Source: Icerya purchasi
Lineage: Eukaryota; Arthropoda; Insecta; Hemiptera; Monophlebidae
Direction: 5' to 3'
DNA: 64,000 bases
Assembly: GCA_039619475.1 (NCBI GenBank)
Contig: CM077115.1
Span: forward strand, 185,162,106 to 185,226,105
A model generated the notes under the pieces. The model worked only from the letters and a program-made list of their open reading frames with translations. It searched no databases and had not been told where the DNA came from. A program made the position numbers and the translations under genes. Positions 1 through 14,500 of the stretch are shown here, piece after piece (position 1 is the stretch's first letter; each line of letters starts with the position of its first letter).

Positions 1-590
1 CGGTGTATATAAGCGAATTATTCAGTTCTTTTGGATAAATCCTAAAAATATCATGATCACTTAAACATTGGTCGGTTCTCATTTAACTCGTTTCATAGAA
101 TTTTCTCAAACGTAACACCTTGACCAATCCCGATTTATTCTAACAAAAAAACTGCTAATTCGCCAATTTCATCAAAATCGTTAGAGAGCCGTTTCCGAAA
201 ACTCAGACTTGTACATACGTATATATAACATTTTTGCTCGCATATTATAAGATAAATTTAAATTTGAGTTTTTGCCGCCTTTTGAATTTTAAAATAGCAA
301 ACTCAGCTTAACCAATTTTCCCGGTTAATCAAACTTGTAAAATAAGTTGAACACGTTTCACGTGAAAAGAAATGTTTACCGAAACACTAATATTTTTAAC
401 ATTCCATTTTTGTTTCGTTTCCTCTGAATAATTTTATTGCGCATTTTCGGTATCATTAAATGAACGGAATGAATTTCTAACCGTTATCAAATACAAAAAA
501 TCGCATTTGGCGAACATAAAACTCGCCGACTGAGGAGCCTTATCTTAATTTCCATGTACTCTAATAGTTTGCAAACTCTCTTGCTTCCAG
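1..590 (+). other. Intron upstream of first visible cadherin exon
   Basis: AT-rich sequence ending in the exon 1 acceptor. I see no gene, repeat or RNA in it. Confidence 0.7.
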
Positions 591-681
591 TTATGTTTGC
601 CGATTGGACGAGAACAGTCCACAAGGAACGGCGCTGGTTTTCGGAGATGCCTACAACACCCTGGTGCATGATGATGACATG
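591..681 (+). CDS. Cadherin exon 1 of window (partial EC repeat)
   Basis: Acceptor ttgcttccag, donor gtgcgt. The first base completes a codon from an exon outside the window. It encodes 30 residues with ENSPQGTALVF, the strand-A signature of a cadherin repeat (x-ENxPxGT), and an acidic HDDDM end. The ATGs inside it are not starts. Confidence 0.88.
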
Positions 682-3600
682 GTGCGTTAATCTTCCGCAT
701 TTTATTCGCTCGTTAAATAACTAAATAAGAATTTATTGTTAAATCCCGAATATTTCATACGTAATTAATTGTACTGAAATTTAGGGAAAACAAGGAGTAT
801 TTTCGTTATCGCTGGAAACGAACAACGGCACATTCGAAATAAGTCCGAACGTCGCTGAGAGAAGAGCCATGTTTACCATCAGAGTGCGTAATAAGAACTT
901 GTTGGACTACGAAGCCAGAAAATCCGTTCATTTCGTGGTAGGTTGGATAACGCGCACGCACACACACACACTCACTTAAATCTTCTCCTTTTCTTTCACA
1001 ATCCTTTTTCCTATTTCCGATTCTTTTGTCGCTACTTTTGTTTTGTCATATGTTCGGTTCTGGATCCAAGTCGCTGCCTCAATGGCTACCTAATAACTGC
1101 ATATTGGTTGTACAAAGAAATCTGGAAACATAAAGGCGAAATCCAAGTAGAAAGGAACCAACATTGATTCTCTTCAGATTCTCATTATAGAACCCTAAAT
1201 ATAAAAGCTTAATCACACAATCCATGATGTCTCAGCAAGGATATTTACTTTATACCGGTAAAATATGCACTCAGATAATTATCAGTTGGTGCACTGCGAG
1301 AATTCTCGTCCGGTTAAAACGATGTTTGACGGCTATACGGGATTCGGCATAGTTCCTTATCGTTGAATATCTGCTGCCCAATGTAAAAAATATCATCAAA
1401 AGCCATAGTATGTGTACCTACTTTATCTGTTGTCGAAGCTCCTAGTAATACTATCGCCTTAAAACATAAATTTTCACACTCCTTTTAAACCCATTCCGGT
1501 TTGTTCGAAGGTAATTTCAAGCATCGAAAAATTGGTCGATGTGCGCGGTTGATCTCAAAACAATTCCCAAACTGCGTTTTTCTGGTGCACACATTACAAC
1601 TTCCCTTTTCAAGGGGAAAAAAACTCTTCAACCTATCCAATTGTGCGATTGGGAAAAGTAAGCAACTCGGTAGATTGTGTCTTTCCATATTTTTGATAAT
1701 CTGGTAATCGCACTACGTGCCATGATCTGCGCTTTATGTCCAATAAGCAGCTTCCATCGTTGCCTATCACTAACTCGAAATAAATGAAACTATCACCTAC
1801 TTCAAAACTACCAATTTCTTTACGTTTGTCGTTTCCATTTTAGCCTACTATCATCACCTTTATTTTACTTCTATTTATATATCAGTTCAAACTGTCTACA
1901 TTTGTTTTTCAATCTTCACGTGTGAGTTATCGTGGTTTTTGTAAAGTGAATAAAAACAGTCTTTAACAGTTAACAAAAATTCAGGATTGCCAGACGATGC
2001 CACTTCATCTGAAATTCTGTAAATCTATTTCGTCTTCCGGCGGCGGGTGGGGGGGGGCAAAAGAACATATTTTAAGTATTTCTTAATAATATTTACAAAT
2101 TTTGCTCTTGAATGTTTTCGGCCATTTTTCTACAAGCGAAATCCTTAATCAATGTACGTGTTATAGATATATTTATTTCTCAATCGAATGGGAGAAAAAA
2201 TCCTATTTTAATTATATATAAATAGATCATTTTCAACATTTAAAGCAGATATATGTACGCTCGAATCGACCTAAGGGACAACTTTCGAAACACGACCAAA
2301 GTAGGCATTGTCGTTCACAATAAAAAACAGGAAACTCCGCTGGTTTTGTCAGACATGGTGGCATTTTTTACTTTTACCTTTTATTAGCTTTCACTTTTAT
2401 CAGTTTTCGCGTTGTCGACTTCATTTTCACCTTGACTATATATGTATATATATTTTTATATATATATATATATATACTTTGCCATTTTGGCCTCGCAAGG
2501 GGCTGTGCCCCTTGGCCTGTCTTGCTTACATTTCTGTCTCTTTCTCTTCTATACTTTGTATAAAATTATCAAAATTTACAACGTAATTTTCATTTCCTCC
2601 ATTTCTTTATATATCAAAATTTAATCCTGTTTTCGTAATTCTTTGATAATGGGTCATTGCCCTTGGTTTGCGTTCCCAAAAAAAAAAAAAAAAAATACAA
2701 CGTAATTCTAAATCGGTCCATATGAATAAATTCAAGCATTCTCCGAAGTTATTTGTTCTCCCCTCGGACATTAAATCTCTTCCTCATCCTGCCGTTCAAA
2801 ACGAATTCAATCACGTATTATCCTCATACATTCCTTCCCATACAATTATCTACACGGATGGTTCGAAGTCTGATGCTGGCGTTGGGGTTGCGTTCATTAT
2901 CCCCGCGTTTACGTATTCCGAATCTTTTCGGTTGCCCTCCTTTTCCTCTATTTTTCTTGCCGAATCCATGGCTATCCTGCAGGCAGTCCTTTTCATATCC
3001 TCGACAAATAACATCTCCAGATTCCTTTTATCCTCGGACACGAAAAGTGTTTTATTGGCTATCTGCTCTCCTTTTCCTACTCATGTCACTGATCCCATTA
3101 TTCTCTAAATTCGCTCCTTAATTTCTTATTTATTTGTATCCCGTTCTATCATAATCGATCTACTATGGATTCCTGGTCATTGCGGAATTCCTGGCAACGA
3201 GTTAGTTGACTCGTTGGCACGTTCGGTGGCGACCAATGGTCTATTCATTAGTAGATTTCCTTGCCAAACTCTCTATGTCTTTCTTATCGTTCCCATCACG
3301 ATTTCTGCACCGGATTCTATCCTTCATTCTTTACCAATCCTCGATCTTTTTACCTTTCTGTTCAACCCTTCCCTTCCTCTCCTCCTTGGTTTAATCTTTT
3401 CCCCTACCTTAGCCGTTCGATTATTTCCTCTATAGTTCGCCTGCGGTTCAATCATAGTTTGCTTCCGGCTTCTCTTTTCCGTTTTTCTATTGTTCAATCT
3501 CCTTTGTGTCCTTATGACCCTCCAGAGCTCAATTATACCTGTGATGCGAATCACGTATTATTATTCGAATGTCCCTTTATTTCCTCCGAACGTGCTACTC

Positions 3601-4306
3601 TGTATTCTAATCTTCTGCACCTTTTCCTACTCCTTATAGTGCCCACTCCATTCTTGCACTCCCCTCTCTCAATATAGTTCCTTTGTTGGCCTTCTTTATC
3701 TCCTCAATTTCTAATCTTTTCCTTATATAATGTACAATTCCTTGCGTTGGGTAAGTTCCACTGTTGACGTGCCCAAAAAATAAAATAAAATAAAAAAAAA
3801 AAAAGTTATGCGCGAACAAACGTAAAAAGAAAAACAAAACAAAAACGGGACGAATGTGTAACCTCTTTCCTCTCGGAAGTTGGTAACAAAGCTACATCTC
3901 CATGGTAATTTTGCAAATTTATAGCATTTTAAGAGTCAACCGCCCTGTATTACTAATGAAAAAATAATAAGAAAAAAAAATTTCACGTTTTTTGACGAAT
4001 ACTCAATTTATGTTCACCGATTAGTCACATGGCACCTAAGTTGAATGGTACTCTTTCTAATGGACAAAGAATATCAGTAAAATCGGTCTATATAAATATG
4101 AGTTATGTGCGAAAAAACATAAAAAAAAAAAACACGCAACGAACGTATAACCTCCTTCTTTTTGGAAATCGGTAAAAATTAAAATATTACAAACGTTACA
4201 TAAAATTGGGACATTTTTCTTTATCTACAATTAGGACATTTTTTCATTACATGAAATTGAGACATTTTTTCTAATGGGGGCCGGCCTACGAATTACGTTA
4301 TAATTA

Positions 4307-4364
<58 letters not shown>

Positions 4365-5505
4365 TAGTGAAGGAAATCATCTCGCTGGTTGGCACAACTT
4401 TAAGAAAAAAAATCGGCATTCCTCTTTGGCTTTTTTTTTTCGTTTTTTTTTTTTTTGTAGTTTAAGTTCAGATGTGGTGTCTTAATTCGAAATAAAGTAA
4501 GAAATTTATACTGTTTGCAAGATAGTGGCCAGAGAAGTCGGTTCGGGAAAAGGATCGAACGCACTGTCCAGCAACGCAACCGTCCTCGTGTATCTGAATG
4601 ACGTAAATGATAATGCACCAAAATTTTATCACAACGTCTACACCGCTCAAGTGCCTGAAGACGTTTCGGCTAATACACTGATAACGGAAGTGAAAGCAAC
4701 CGATTTGGATACCGGACTGGCCGCTAAGGTGCACTATACCGCAATTGTAGGATTTCGTAATACCTCCTTATCACTGAACTCGATCACCGGTGCCATTACC
4801 GTAGCTACCGATAAACACGGATTTGATCGTGAAGAGTCTTCCGGTAATGACAAAATTGTACATTAATTTCTTCGTAACTCGAATTATAAATCGCTGTGAA
4901 AGTACCGCATCATTGTGATTGACCATATATGTATTTTCGAGACTTGTTTCATTCCCCGGACTCAAACCACTGTCCACGACGAGGCTGTATGTACAACTAA
5001 TACGAATACGTGTAATTGAATATTGGTTGTAGCCTAGGAAAGACGATTGACAGAAAGGAGGAAAAAACCGACTTAATCATTTCTTAAGATCTGCGTTAGA
5101 AAGATCACTAAGTACATTGCGCAATAACAAATGATGATAAATGCAGAGAATGCAATATCGAAACAGATTTACCGGATCATACTTTTCTATATTGTTCCAA
5201 ATTCGAGCACATAAGAGCTGAATACAACATCGGAGAAAACTACAACTGGTTCAAGAATAAAAATAATACCATGAAGACCTTAAAATATATAACCGCTATA
5301 TTAAAGAAAAAAAAAAAGAATATGATGTTGTAATCTAAGTCGATAGCTTTTTCTCTTTAGATATCTTGTAATGTAGAGGAGATACGGATAAACCATTGGT
5401 CAAACGGTCTCCATCTATAAGAATTTACACTTTGTAATCGTATTTTTTTTATATTTATTTATTAAGGTTTTGTAATTTCAAGAATTATTTGAAAAGGAGA
5501 TAATT

Positions 5506-5546
<41 letters not shown>

Positions 5547-8500
5547 AAAGTACATTGCGCAAAGAAGCTAAATTTCACAATTCGTGATACCTTATCAAGA
5601 TGAAACGATTGACCGCTTGTCTCGTGCTGCAGACGTTAATGAACTCTCCGTTAATGTTAAAATTTATTCGACGCATTATTTCCACTAATTATCAAATAAA
5701 CCATATGAAAAATATAAACACTTTTTATAAAATAATAATATATTTAATTTATTACACACTGACGGGTATCGAAGCTAATAGCTTCATGATCATCGCTGTG
5801 CGACAAGTACAAGAAGTTCGATTTTAAGTTTTGCTCGAGCTCTTACATCCTTCCTCCTTTTTAATCAACTTTCCTTTTACCTTTCTATTCAGCCCTTTCT
5901 TCCGCCTTATATTAACTTTCCTTCCTTCCCACGCTACATTATTATTCCTCATGTAGCTTCCCTTATCTCGTTATCGTTTTTCACTTATTCCTTATTTCTC
6001 TCTGCGTCATCGGCCATTCTGATTACATCTTTTTCAGATATTCTGCTTCGTCATCTGAACATTAATTTCCTTAAACATTCCTACTGCTTATAGTATTGCA
6101 TCCGATTATTCATCTCCATTGTCCTCCCCATGGTTCCTTTATCGGTACGAATTTTGCATAATTTATAACCATTTTTTGTCGAATATAGATCAATGTTCCT
6201 TGTTAGTGAACCTTCCAAAGAAAGAATCCCTTGAGATGATACTCGTTTTATATTTATACATGTGTACATTTTTTTGTTTTGTTTTTTCCACCCTTAAATA
6301 AATGAATAAAAATAAACTAATTTTTTTGCTACGGCATATTATAATAATATGTAATTTCTTTATAATTGTATAAATGCGCTCTATTCCGTTAGCATATTAT
6401 TAAAGTGTAATCATGTTCACTTTCGGCGAAAATTTCACCGCGGCAAATTTTATTATTCGCTGAAATTGTTTTTTACCTTAGAGATCTTGTGGGGTATATA
6501 AATACTCTAAAATTTCAATTTGTAATTTTAAAAAAGAAAAAAGATGAATTTTAAAAAATTAATTGCATAGTCAATATAAAATGTTTTAATAAATAATTTG
6601 GTAATTTGCGCTTGAAGAAATTTTATATATATGATATATATATATATCATATATATATCATATATATATATCATATATATATCATATATATATATCATCA
6701 TATTACAAAAGAACGGTGAAAATTTACTTGACAAGAAGCTTTTTTACTTCATTCACTTTTTTCGCATTTACGTACACTGCAATATACTAAAAATTTAGGC
6801 GAGCAAATTAAATAGTAGTTAAAGTGCTTAGAAAACCTGAGCCGCATCGTAAGTTCGAGACTCTAAACTCAAGTCCCTCCAGGATTGTTTTTTTATTTAG
6901 GGACAACCGATTTAGTAGAATTACGAAAATAACTGAAACAAAAAAACATAATTACGCAAAAACTTAACAAATTTTAATTTCAAGTCTGTTTCTTCCTTAA
7001 ATTTTTCAAATAATTCTCAACTTTAGTAGATTTTCCGAATGCATCTACTATTTTAATCTCGCAGCACTTTCTAGCGCAGTATTAACACTTCCCTTAAGAA
7101 TTTTTTTTTTTTTGTTCAGTGGCAAATAAACCAATTTAAAATAAGTGATAATATAATAATTTGCTTTCTACTAAATCACAGCGAATTTATCGATCCGTTT
7201 TTATACATTTTCGAATAGAGAATATTTTTAATTTGACTTCCAGACATTTTTATGTAACCTTGAACATACATACGGAATCAAATAGTAAACACTTTAATTC
7301 CAAAATAAATTATAAAAATTCAATTTATATTGTATCATTTTGTGTTTGAAATGTCTCTTATTAATTACATCATTTGTTTTTTTTCTTCTTAATCGTAAAA
7401 TTTAAACTAATTATTAAGACTTCATTTTTTGTAAACTAATTTTATTTTACCCGAAAAAAAAAAAAAATCACCAAGAGGCAAAAGCCAAAAAAACTGTTTT
7501 TCTTGTTTTTTTGTTTATTTTGTTTTTTGGGTTTTTTTCTAAATTTATGATACGACTTTTGAATTTATGACCTTTCAAAATAGCCCTCAATATAGCGAAA
7601 AAAGCTTCTTTGTTTGCTCCAAATCGACAGGAAAACCGCAAGAGAAAGTCCAGATTTTATAAAAAGAAGCCATCACCGCGCGAAGGCAAAACTTAAGCTA
7701 TAATAAAAAAAAAATGGACAACGACTCGAGAGAGTTTTATTCAACTGAGAAGGTATTACACTAATCAACTGGAAAAGTCGTTATCAGAAATGAAATTGAA
7801 AGGCGCGATTTCGCTCTACTCGGTTAAAAGGATTATGGATAGGTATAATAATTTTAATTGGTCAAGAAGCCTCCAGTAATGAAATTTCATACACGTTCTC
7901 AACGTTTTGTTAACTCGTTATCCATTAAATTTCGTAAAAAAATGGAAAAAGGGAAAAATTAGAAAATTTGAATGAGCCTGCTTGAAAGTAATTATCGCTA
8001 GAAAAAAAAAACAAAAAAAAAACACCATTTAGATTTGATTTATGGCTAAAAATTTTATTTTTAAACAATTTTCAAAGTAAATTTAAACACTGTGATGTTT
8101 ATGTATGTTTCATAGAATACCGCATGACCGTTCAAGCAAGGGACATGGAAGGAACGGGATTATTGGCTGTAGTTCCACTGATCATACGAATTTTAGATGT
8201 AAATGACGAAACGCCCGTTTTTCAAGATACACCGATACAGTTTGTTTTGACGCCGGATCTAAAAAATTTTTCAACCAAAGCTTTCGTAAAGGTAGGAGAT
8301 TTAAATAATTAGCCTGATCAATCTCCATGATTGCATTTCGTAGAATTTAACAAACGAGCGCCTTCGGGGTTTCCCCCTCTAAGGGGGGAACAAGATCAAA
8401 AACAATTCATTTTCAAAACTAGGAAATCGTTTTTGTTTTTTTTTTTTGATAAATTTGAAGTTTATTTTTAAAAAAATTTTAATGTAAAATTTATAATGAC

Positions 8501-11500
8501 AATATTAAAAGTTACATTAATAGCGTTATTATAATTTACGTGAGTGCGAATAATTTTATTTCTACCAGAAGTACTCGCGTTCTTTTATTTCAAAACGAAA
8601 TTATAAATAAAACAGGCGGATTTTCTTCAAATTTCTGCCTTATGCCGGGGCCGTGCCCAGAATTTTGAAAGGGGAGGGAATTTTTTTTTGCATATTTATT
8701 TTATAAATAACAATAATTTTTCACTAATATTCATACTATTAACCATTTACATAATTTTGATTTATATATTAATAATTTATCATAAATGAATTACCCCGTA
8801 TATAAACATTAATAAAAATTACATATGTTATTGATTATACTCGTAATAAAAAATTTTGCATAAAATATTAATGAAATACCTAAAAATATGGAGCATATTT
8901 TTTCTTTTTTTCTTTTAAATGTAAAGACATCCTAAAAAATCATCAATATTTATTTAAAATTTTTGATTTTTTTCAGATTTCTAGGTATTTATAACTATTT
9001 TAGTTCTAATACGGGGGGGGTTTGACCACCCGTGGACATGACCTTGCCTTATGCAGATTTTAATACTAAATCGAAACAACCTTATTTTTCGCCCGTTTTC
9101 TGACTTTTTTACCGATTCTCATGGGGACCGAGCATTAAGCAACCAACTAGCCTCCCGTTACGAGCGCCGTGCAACTTTTCCAAATAACGTAATTCGTCTC
9201 GATTGACACGCCTTTAAAGTATTTAAATTGAAATAATTCTATGTGAAAGTAACTAAATATTGCAAATTCGAATTTTCGAAGTTGCTCCTCCTGCTGGGAA
9301 GTACTTTCTATTTGTTTATATCAAGCATAGCTGGTACAATTTTTTTACGGATTTTTCCTTTTTTCCATTGAATTTTTAATAGAATTTTCCCTCTCAATTA
9401 ACAGTGTGTGGAGCTTGGAAATAAAATTATTCCGATTCTATGTGATACTCTTCCGAAAGCTCTTGCGAAGAAATTTTTGTAAATGTAACTGAAAAATTTG
9501 AAAATATCTAAATTTTATGAAACGTATTGCACATTTACATTTCTGTTTAAGAAGATCAACATTTTCTTCTTTTAAAATGGAAAAATTTAAAAAGTCGTTC
9601 AAGGTGGTTGCGCCAATGATTCTTTTAGCCCTAAGTAATTCGCGCTAAATTGTATTAGTTTAACTGAACAAGTGGAATTAAAGTCTTTTCTATTTATTAT
9701 CATTATTGTTTAATTCAATGGCGTCCAAGAAGGCGTTCGTTAGTTTTTTTTATTTATAATTTTCTAGCGAGGTAAGACATCTTTAATTTATGTATCAAAA
9801 ATTTTATGAAAATTCCCTTAATTGTAATTGCGTTCGATTTTCTTTTAATTTCTCACTGTTATTTATATACTTAATTAGTAATGGCCCCGCTGATAAAACG
9901 ATCTGATTTTGTACTTTATTATTGTTATTGTATTACTAGAGCCTCGGTAATGTCTAATTTTATTTTCTATTCTAATTTGCATTACATGTTCAGTCGATTT
10001 AGATATAATTTCTGTGGTATTATTTACTACACGAAACTATTTAAATGAAAAGAAAAGAATTGAATTTTTTAAAAAAATAAACATTACCTGTACCGGATGT
10101 TTTATTCTTTGCACGTCTTTATTATAGCGCTCATATTTATTAACTTGTAAAGTTTACAATTTTAAATTGTGCAACAAAATGAAAATGAAATTCTCCATTT
10201 TTTAAAACATAATACTACAGAAAATCGTAATTACATAAATCGAAATTATCGTATACGACTTCAAACTCGGGCAAACCACCACGGTTAATAACACTAATAT
10301 CTCCATATAAACGTAAGAGTAAAAATAAAAACTGCAATTATTCGAAAAAATAAACGTTCGCACTATGAAACACACACACGTCGATGTATCTAATCATCCT
10401 ACACATTTACACATTCCTACTAGCTGTAAAATATTTTGATTTCAACGATTATGTAAATAAATGAGCACTGCATGCATTGAGAGCTAGTAAACCATAACAA
10501 TTTCAATCGTACTTGTCGTAAATAATTTTTATAGTTGTTTAAAGAAAACGATTTAAAACGAAGATTTTTAATAATAATAATTACATCGCTATTTTAAACA
10601 CGTTTAATCGAGAAAATTCATTTTCCCTCAATTCCTCGCTTTCCACGGCATTCAAATTTTTCAAGTATAAATTTACTTTGGCGTGGTGAACGATTTTTTA
10701 ATAATTCGGCTCCAATGTGAACTTGCATTTTTGGGGCTAACGTGATACACGGTGGAACTACTGAGGTTTTATAGGCACCGATCCTTGTAGTATTTTAAAA
10801 ATATTTCGTTATTTTTTTATCGCGTAAATATCAATAAATTAAATATATTCAATTATATTATATCTCAATAGATTATTCATTCTAGAATTAATGATAATAA
10901 TAAGATAAACATAGGCGATATTTCCGTTCGGATATTTAAAGAATACTTAAATTGTAATTGCATTTCATTTGTTGGTCAAAATTTAATTCCTTCAAACGAC
11001 TGTTTTTTTTTTTTATCGTAGGCGATAGATAAAGATGCCGAGGAACCAAATAATATCGTTAGATACGAAATTGTTAGTGGAAATTACAATAACATGTTCA
11101 TGCTGAATGCCGAAACAGGTGTGTCTTTTTACAGCAATCCCTTTTACTCGAATTCGATTTAGTGATAAATAATGAAATTCAAAATTTTATAAATAACGGC
11201 GTACAAGCACCTTTTTTTTTTTTTTTTTTTTTTTTTGAAAAATGATTTTCTATATTGATTGTGGTTCTAGGGGAACTATTAATCCGAAACGGTGCTGCAA
11301 ACGAAGCAACAACCGGAATTCGACAACGTGGCAAAAGAGACGTCAATTCCCAGCCGAATACCTTTGTATTAACAATACGGGCCTACGACATGGGTACGTA
11401 CAAAAGGAACAGTCTCTTAAACAGAGACAGATTCAGTTTAAAATAAAATAGTTTGTTCGTTAAATATACTTGTCAACGTGCTTCCCGCTATCGTTCCCCT

Positions 11501-14500
11501 TGAAGGATTTTCCTTTCGGTTTTCTACGCACACTTCAACATTCATTTATCACTCTAAATGAGCCTGATTACAGTGATTATGTTATAGGCAATAAACTTTG
11601 TATAACTTTACTTTTTCTACCTAAAACATTAACGTAATTTTTAACTAAAAAAAACTAAAAACTTCAAAAAAATCTCTAGAATTTGTTTTATATTATTTTT
11701 AAATAAGCTAATGGGCCAGTTAAAAATTTTTTTAAATTCCGAAAAGCCGCACGAGCAATGAATTTAAAAAAAATCCCTGCATTCCCCTACACGCGGAAAA
11801 AATATGTTAATTAGCTGGTCAAATTAAAATGAAAAAATATAGCAGTGCTAATAACTTTTCCCCAATGCTGAACTAGTACTTTTTTTCTACCTTATCTTCA
11901 TCTGTGTGCGTCTGCAGCTAACTTTATTGTATGTGCTATTGACATTTTCTTTTTGAAGTTTCAACCATTTACACGGGGTATAGCTGTAGGCAAAAAACTA
12001 TTCTGGAGGAGGTGGTTACTAATTATCTGAGGCATCATGCGTTTTATCTGAGGCATCATGCGTTTTATCTGAGGCATCATGCGTTTTATCTGAGGCATCA
12101 TGCGTTTTATCTGAGGCATCATGCGTTTTATCTGAGGCATCATGCGTTTTATCTGAGGCATCATGCGTTTTATCTGAGGCATCATGCGTTTTATCTGAGG
12201 CATCATGCGTTTTATCTGAGGCATCATGCGTTTTATCTGAAGCATCATGCGTTTTATCTGAGGCATCATGCGTTTTATCTGAGGCATCATGCGTTTTATC
12301 TGAGGCCTCATGCGTTTTATCTGAAGCATCATGCGTTTTATCTGAGGCATCATGCGTTTTATCTGAGGCATCATGCGTTTTATCTGAGGCATCATGCGTT
12401 TTATCTGAGGCATCATGCATTTTATCTGAGGCATCATGCGTTTTATCTGAGGCATCATGCGTTTTATCTGAAGCATCATGCGTTTTATCTGAGGCATCAT
12501 GCGTTTTATCTGAGGCATCATGCGTTTTATCTGAGGCATCATGCGTTTTATCTGAGGCATCATGCATTTTATCTGAGGCATCATGTGTTTTATCTGAGGC
12601 ATCATGCATTTTATCTGAGCCATCATGGGTTTTATCTGAGGCATCATGCGTTTAATCAGAGCGGGTCGCCATCATATCCCCGGGATCCCAGAGAGTGAAC
12701 TCACTGGAGCATAAACTCGCATAAGGCTAAAGACGAACATTTCGAATACCTTCTTAGATTACTTGCTGTTTTGTTCTACCTCCGCTGAGTGTAAACGTGA
12801 TTCTTATATGTTAGTGAGACACATGGATCCACGAACTTCCTTTTACATCGATATTGACCTTCGTCCTCTTCGAGTAATTTTGCGGTAAATAAAAAAAAGC
12901 AACGCATCCGTAATCAATTTAATAGATCAAAAGATTGTGATAAATGCAACAACCGAAGATAAATTGGCATTTCTCGTGCCGTAATTTTTACGACTTCATA
13001 TGCTAATAATACATCAAAAAAGGTTAATACAACGCGATTTGGAAAATGTAAAAAAATCGAATAAAATTCAATAGCTCTGTAACCGTTTAACTTATAAATT
13101 TGAAATTTTGCGCATAAATCGCGGATAAAATGTTCTTCCAAAAAATATATATCCTCGAATAACTTAATTACTAGGGACGGCAAAAATCGTAAAAATTAAC
13201 ATGCATGTTAATAGAAAGTTAAATCACATAACCGATTTCTAACTTCCATATTGGAGTTTCGGAGATTAAAAAAAAAGTTAATTTTTTGCTAGGGGTGTTG
13301 TATATCGGTGGAAAACTCGCTGCTACTTAATAATAACAAATATAAATTTCGATTTTTTAACAAAACTGTAAAAGTTTGCAAAAAGTTTAAAAAAAGTGTT
13401 AAACGCAGCCTGTCTCTTCATCTTAATGGAGGGAATATTACACTTCGAAAATTTAGAACAGCTCATAAATATATACATATTTAAGGGGATATTACAAGAG
13501 AAATCATAGCGAATATTGGAACCTAAAATTTGAATCTTCCATACCCTAAAAATCTCAAGATGGAAAAAAAGCGGTTTTAAATACCTTTTTTTTCGTTCAT
13601 ATATCGTTTAAAAAATGATTTCCTCTTACAAAGACTTGAAATACTGATTGTATGTTCATTTAGCGGGTTATTTCAATAAAAAATTTCCGAAAAAATTAGT
13701 CGATCACGGCAGTAATTTCCTATTATGATGGCTGCTTTTTTGCTTTGAAGGGAAAACCATGTAATTTATAATATTTGGTATGTGACTCGTAATGTTCTTC
13801 CCTTTTACCCAAGCATTTATATTTTTACTCCGAACTGTTAAAACTAAGAATTCACACCTCCTACAGTGCTTTTTTCGTACTCTCGCTTTCCTCGTTTCCT
13901 TTTCCTGCTCTCGCTTCTTTTATTTCCCTAGCATCCAATCGAATTAGGTTCTAATATTTCTCTACTTTATTTTATAATATTCTAAGTCCGCTAGATTGAC
14001 GCCATTTTTCATCCCTCTCCCAAGAAAAAAAAAAGAAAAAAGTACTCAAAGAGACCTTCTAATTCGACCAATAACAGAGGTTATCAAGTCATAACAACAA
14101 TCTATGGTAAACTTAAACAAAACAAAAATAACTTAATAATAAAACTTTAAATATATCAATTTCTATCGACTGCAATTTCTCCCCTTAAATTTTCTTTTAA
14201 ATTGGGTTTTGTAATTGTAATTGAAATTTTTTTACTTTTACATCAGTTGTGCTTTTTTACATACTTTTAATTCCCTTGTGTAAGAAAACGTCTCAAAATG
14301 CCTGTGTGAAATGGACGATGTAAAAAATACGTTTACAAACTAAAAAGCAAAAAAAAAAAATCACTCCCTTGCTGGAATGACGATTCTGCTGAATACTATT
14401 TCACTAATATAAAAAAACAATATATGTTAAATTTATAACATTCATTATTTATCAACTCGCCCGTTGATATCTGAAATATTGTACATTTGTATTTTGCGCA

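Noticed and set aside
3206..3677. Overlapping plus-strand hydrophobic frames that resemble membrane proteins
   Set aside because: They are shifted frames of the pyrimidine-rich LINE-A 3' half; Phe/Leu/Ser-rich translation is a composition effect.
6798..6895. A true tRNA gene
   Set aside because: B-box-like sequence only. No cloverleaf with paired acceptor and anticodon stems; better explained as a decayed SINE head.
11961..12698. Long frames of 196-228 codons on both strands through the 21-base array
   Set aside because: They exist only because a 21-base unit without stops is repeated. There is no domain, no conserved start, and they lie inside an intron.
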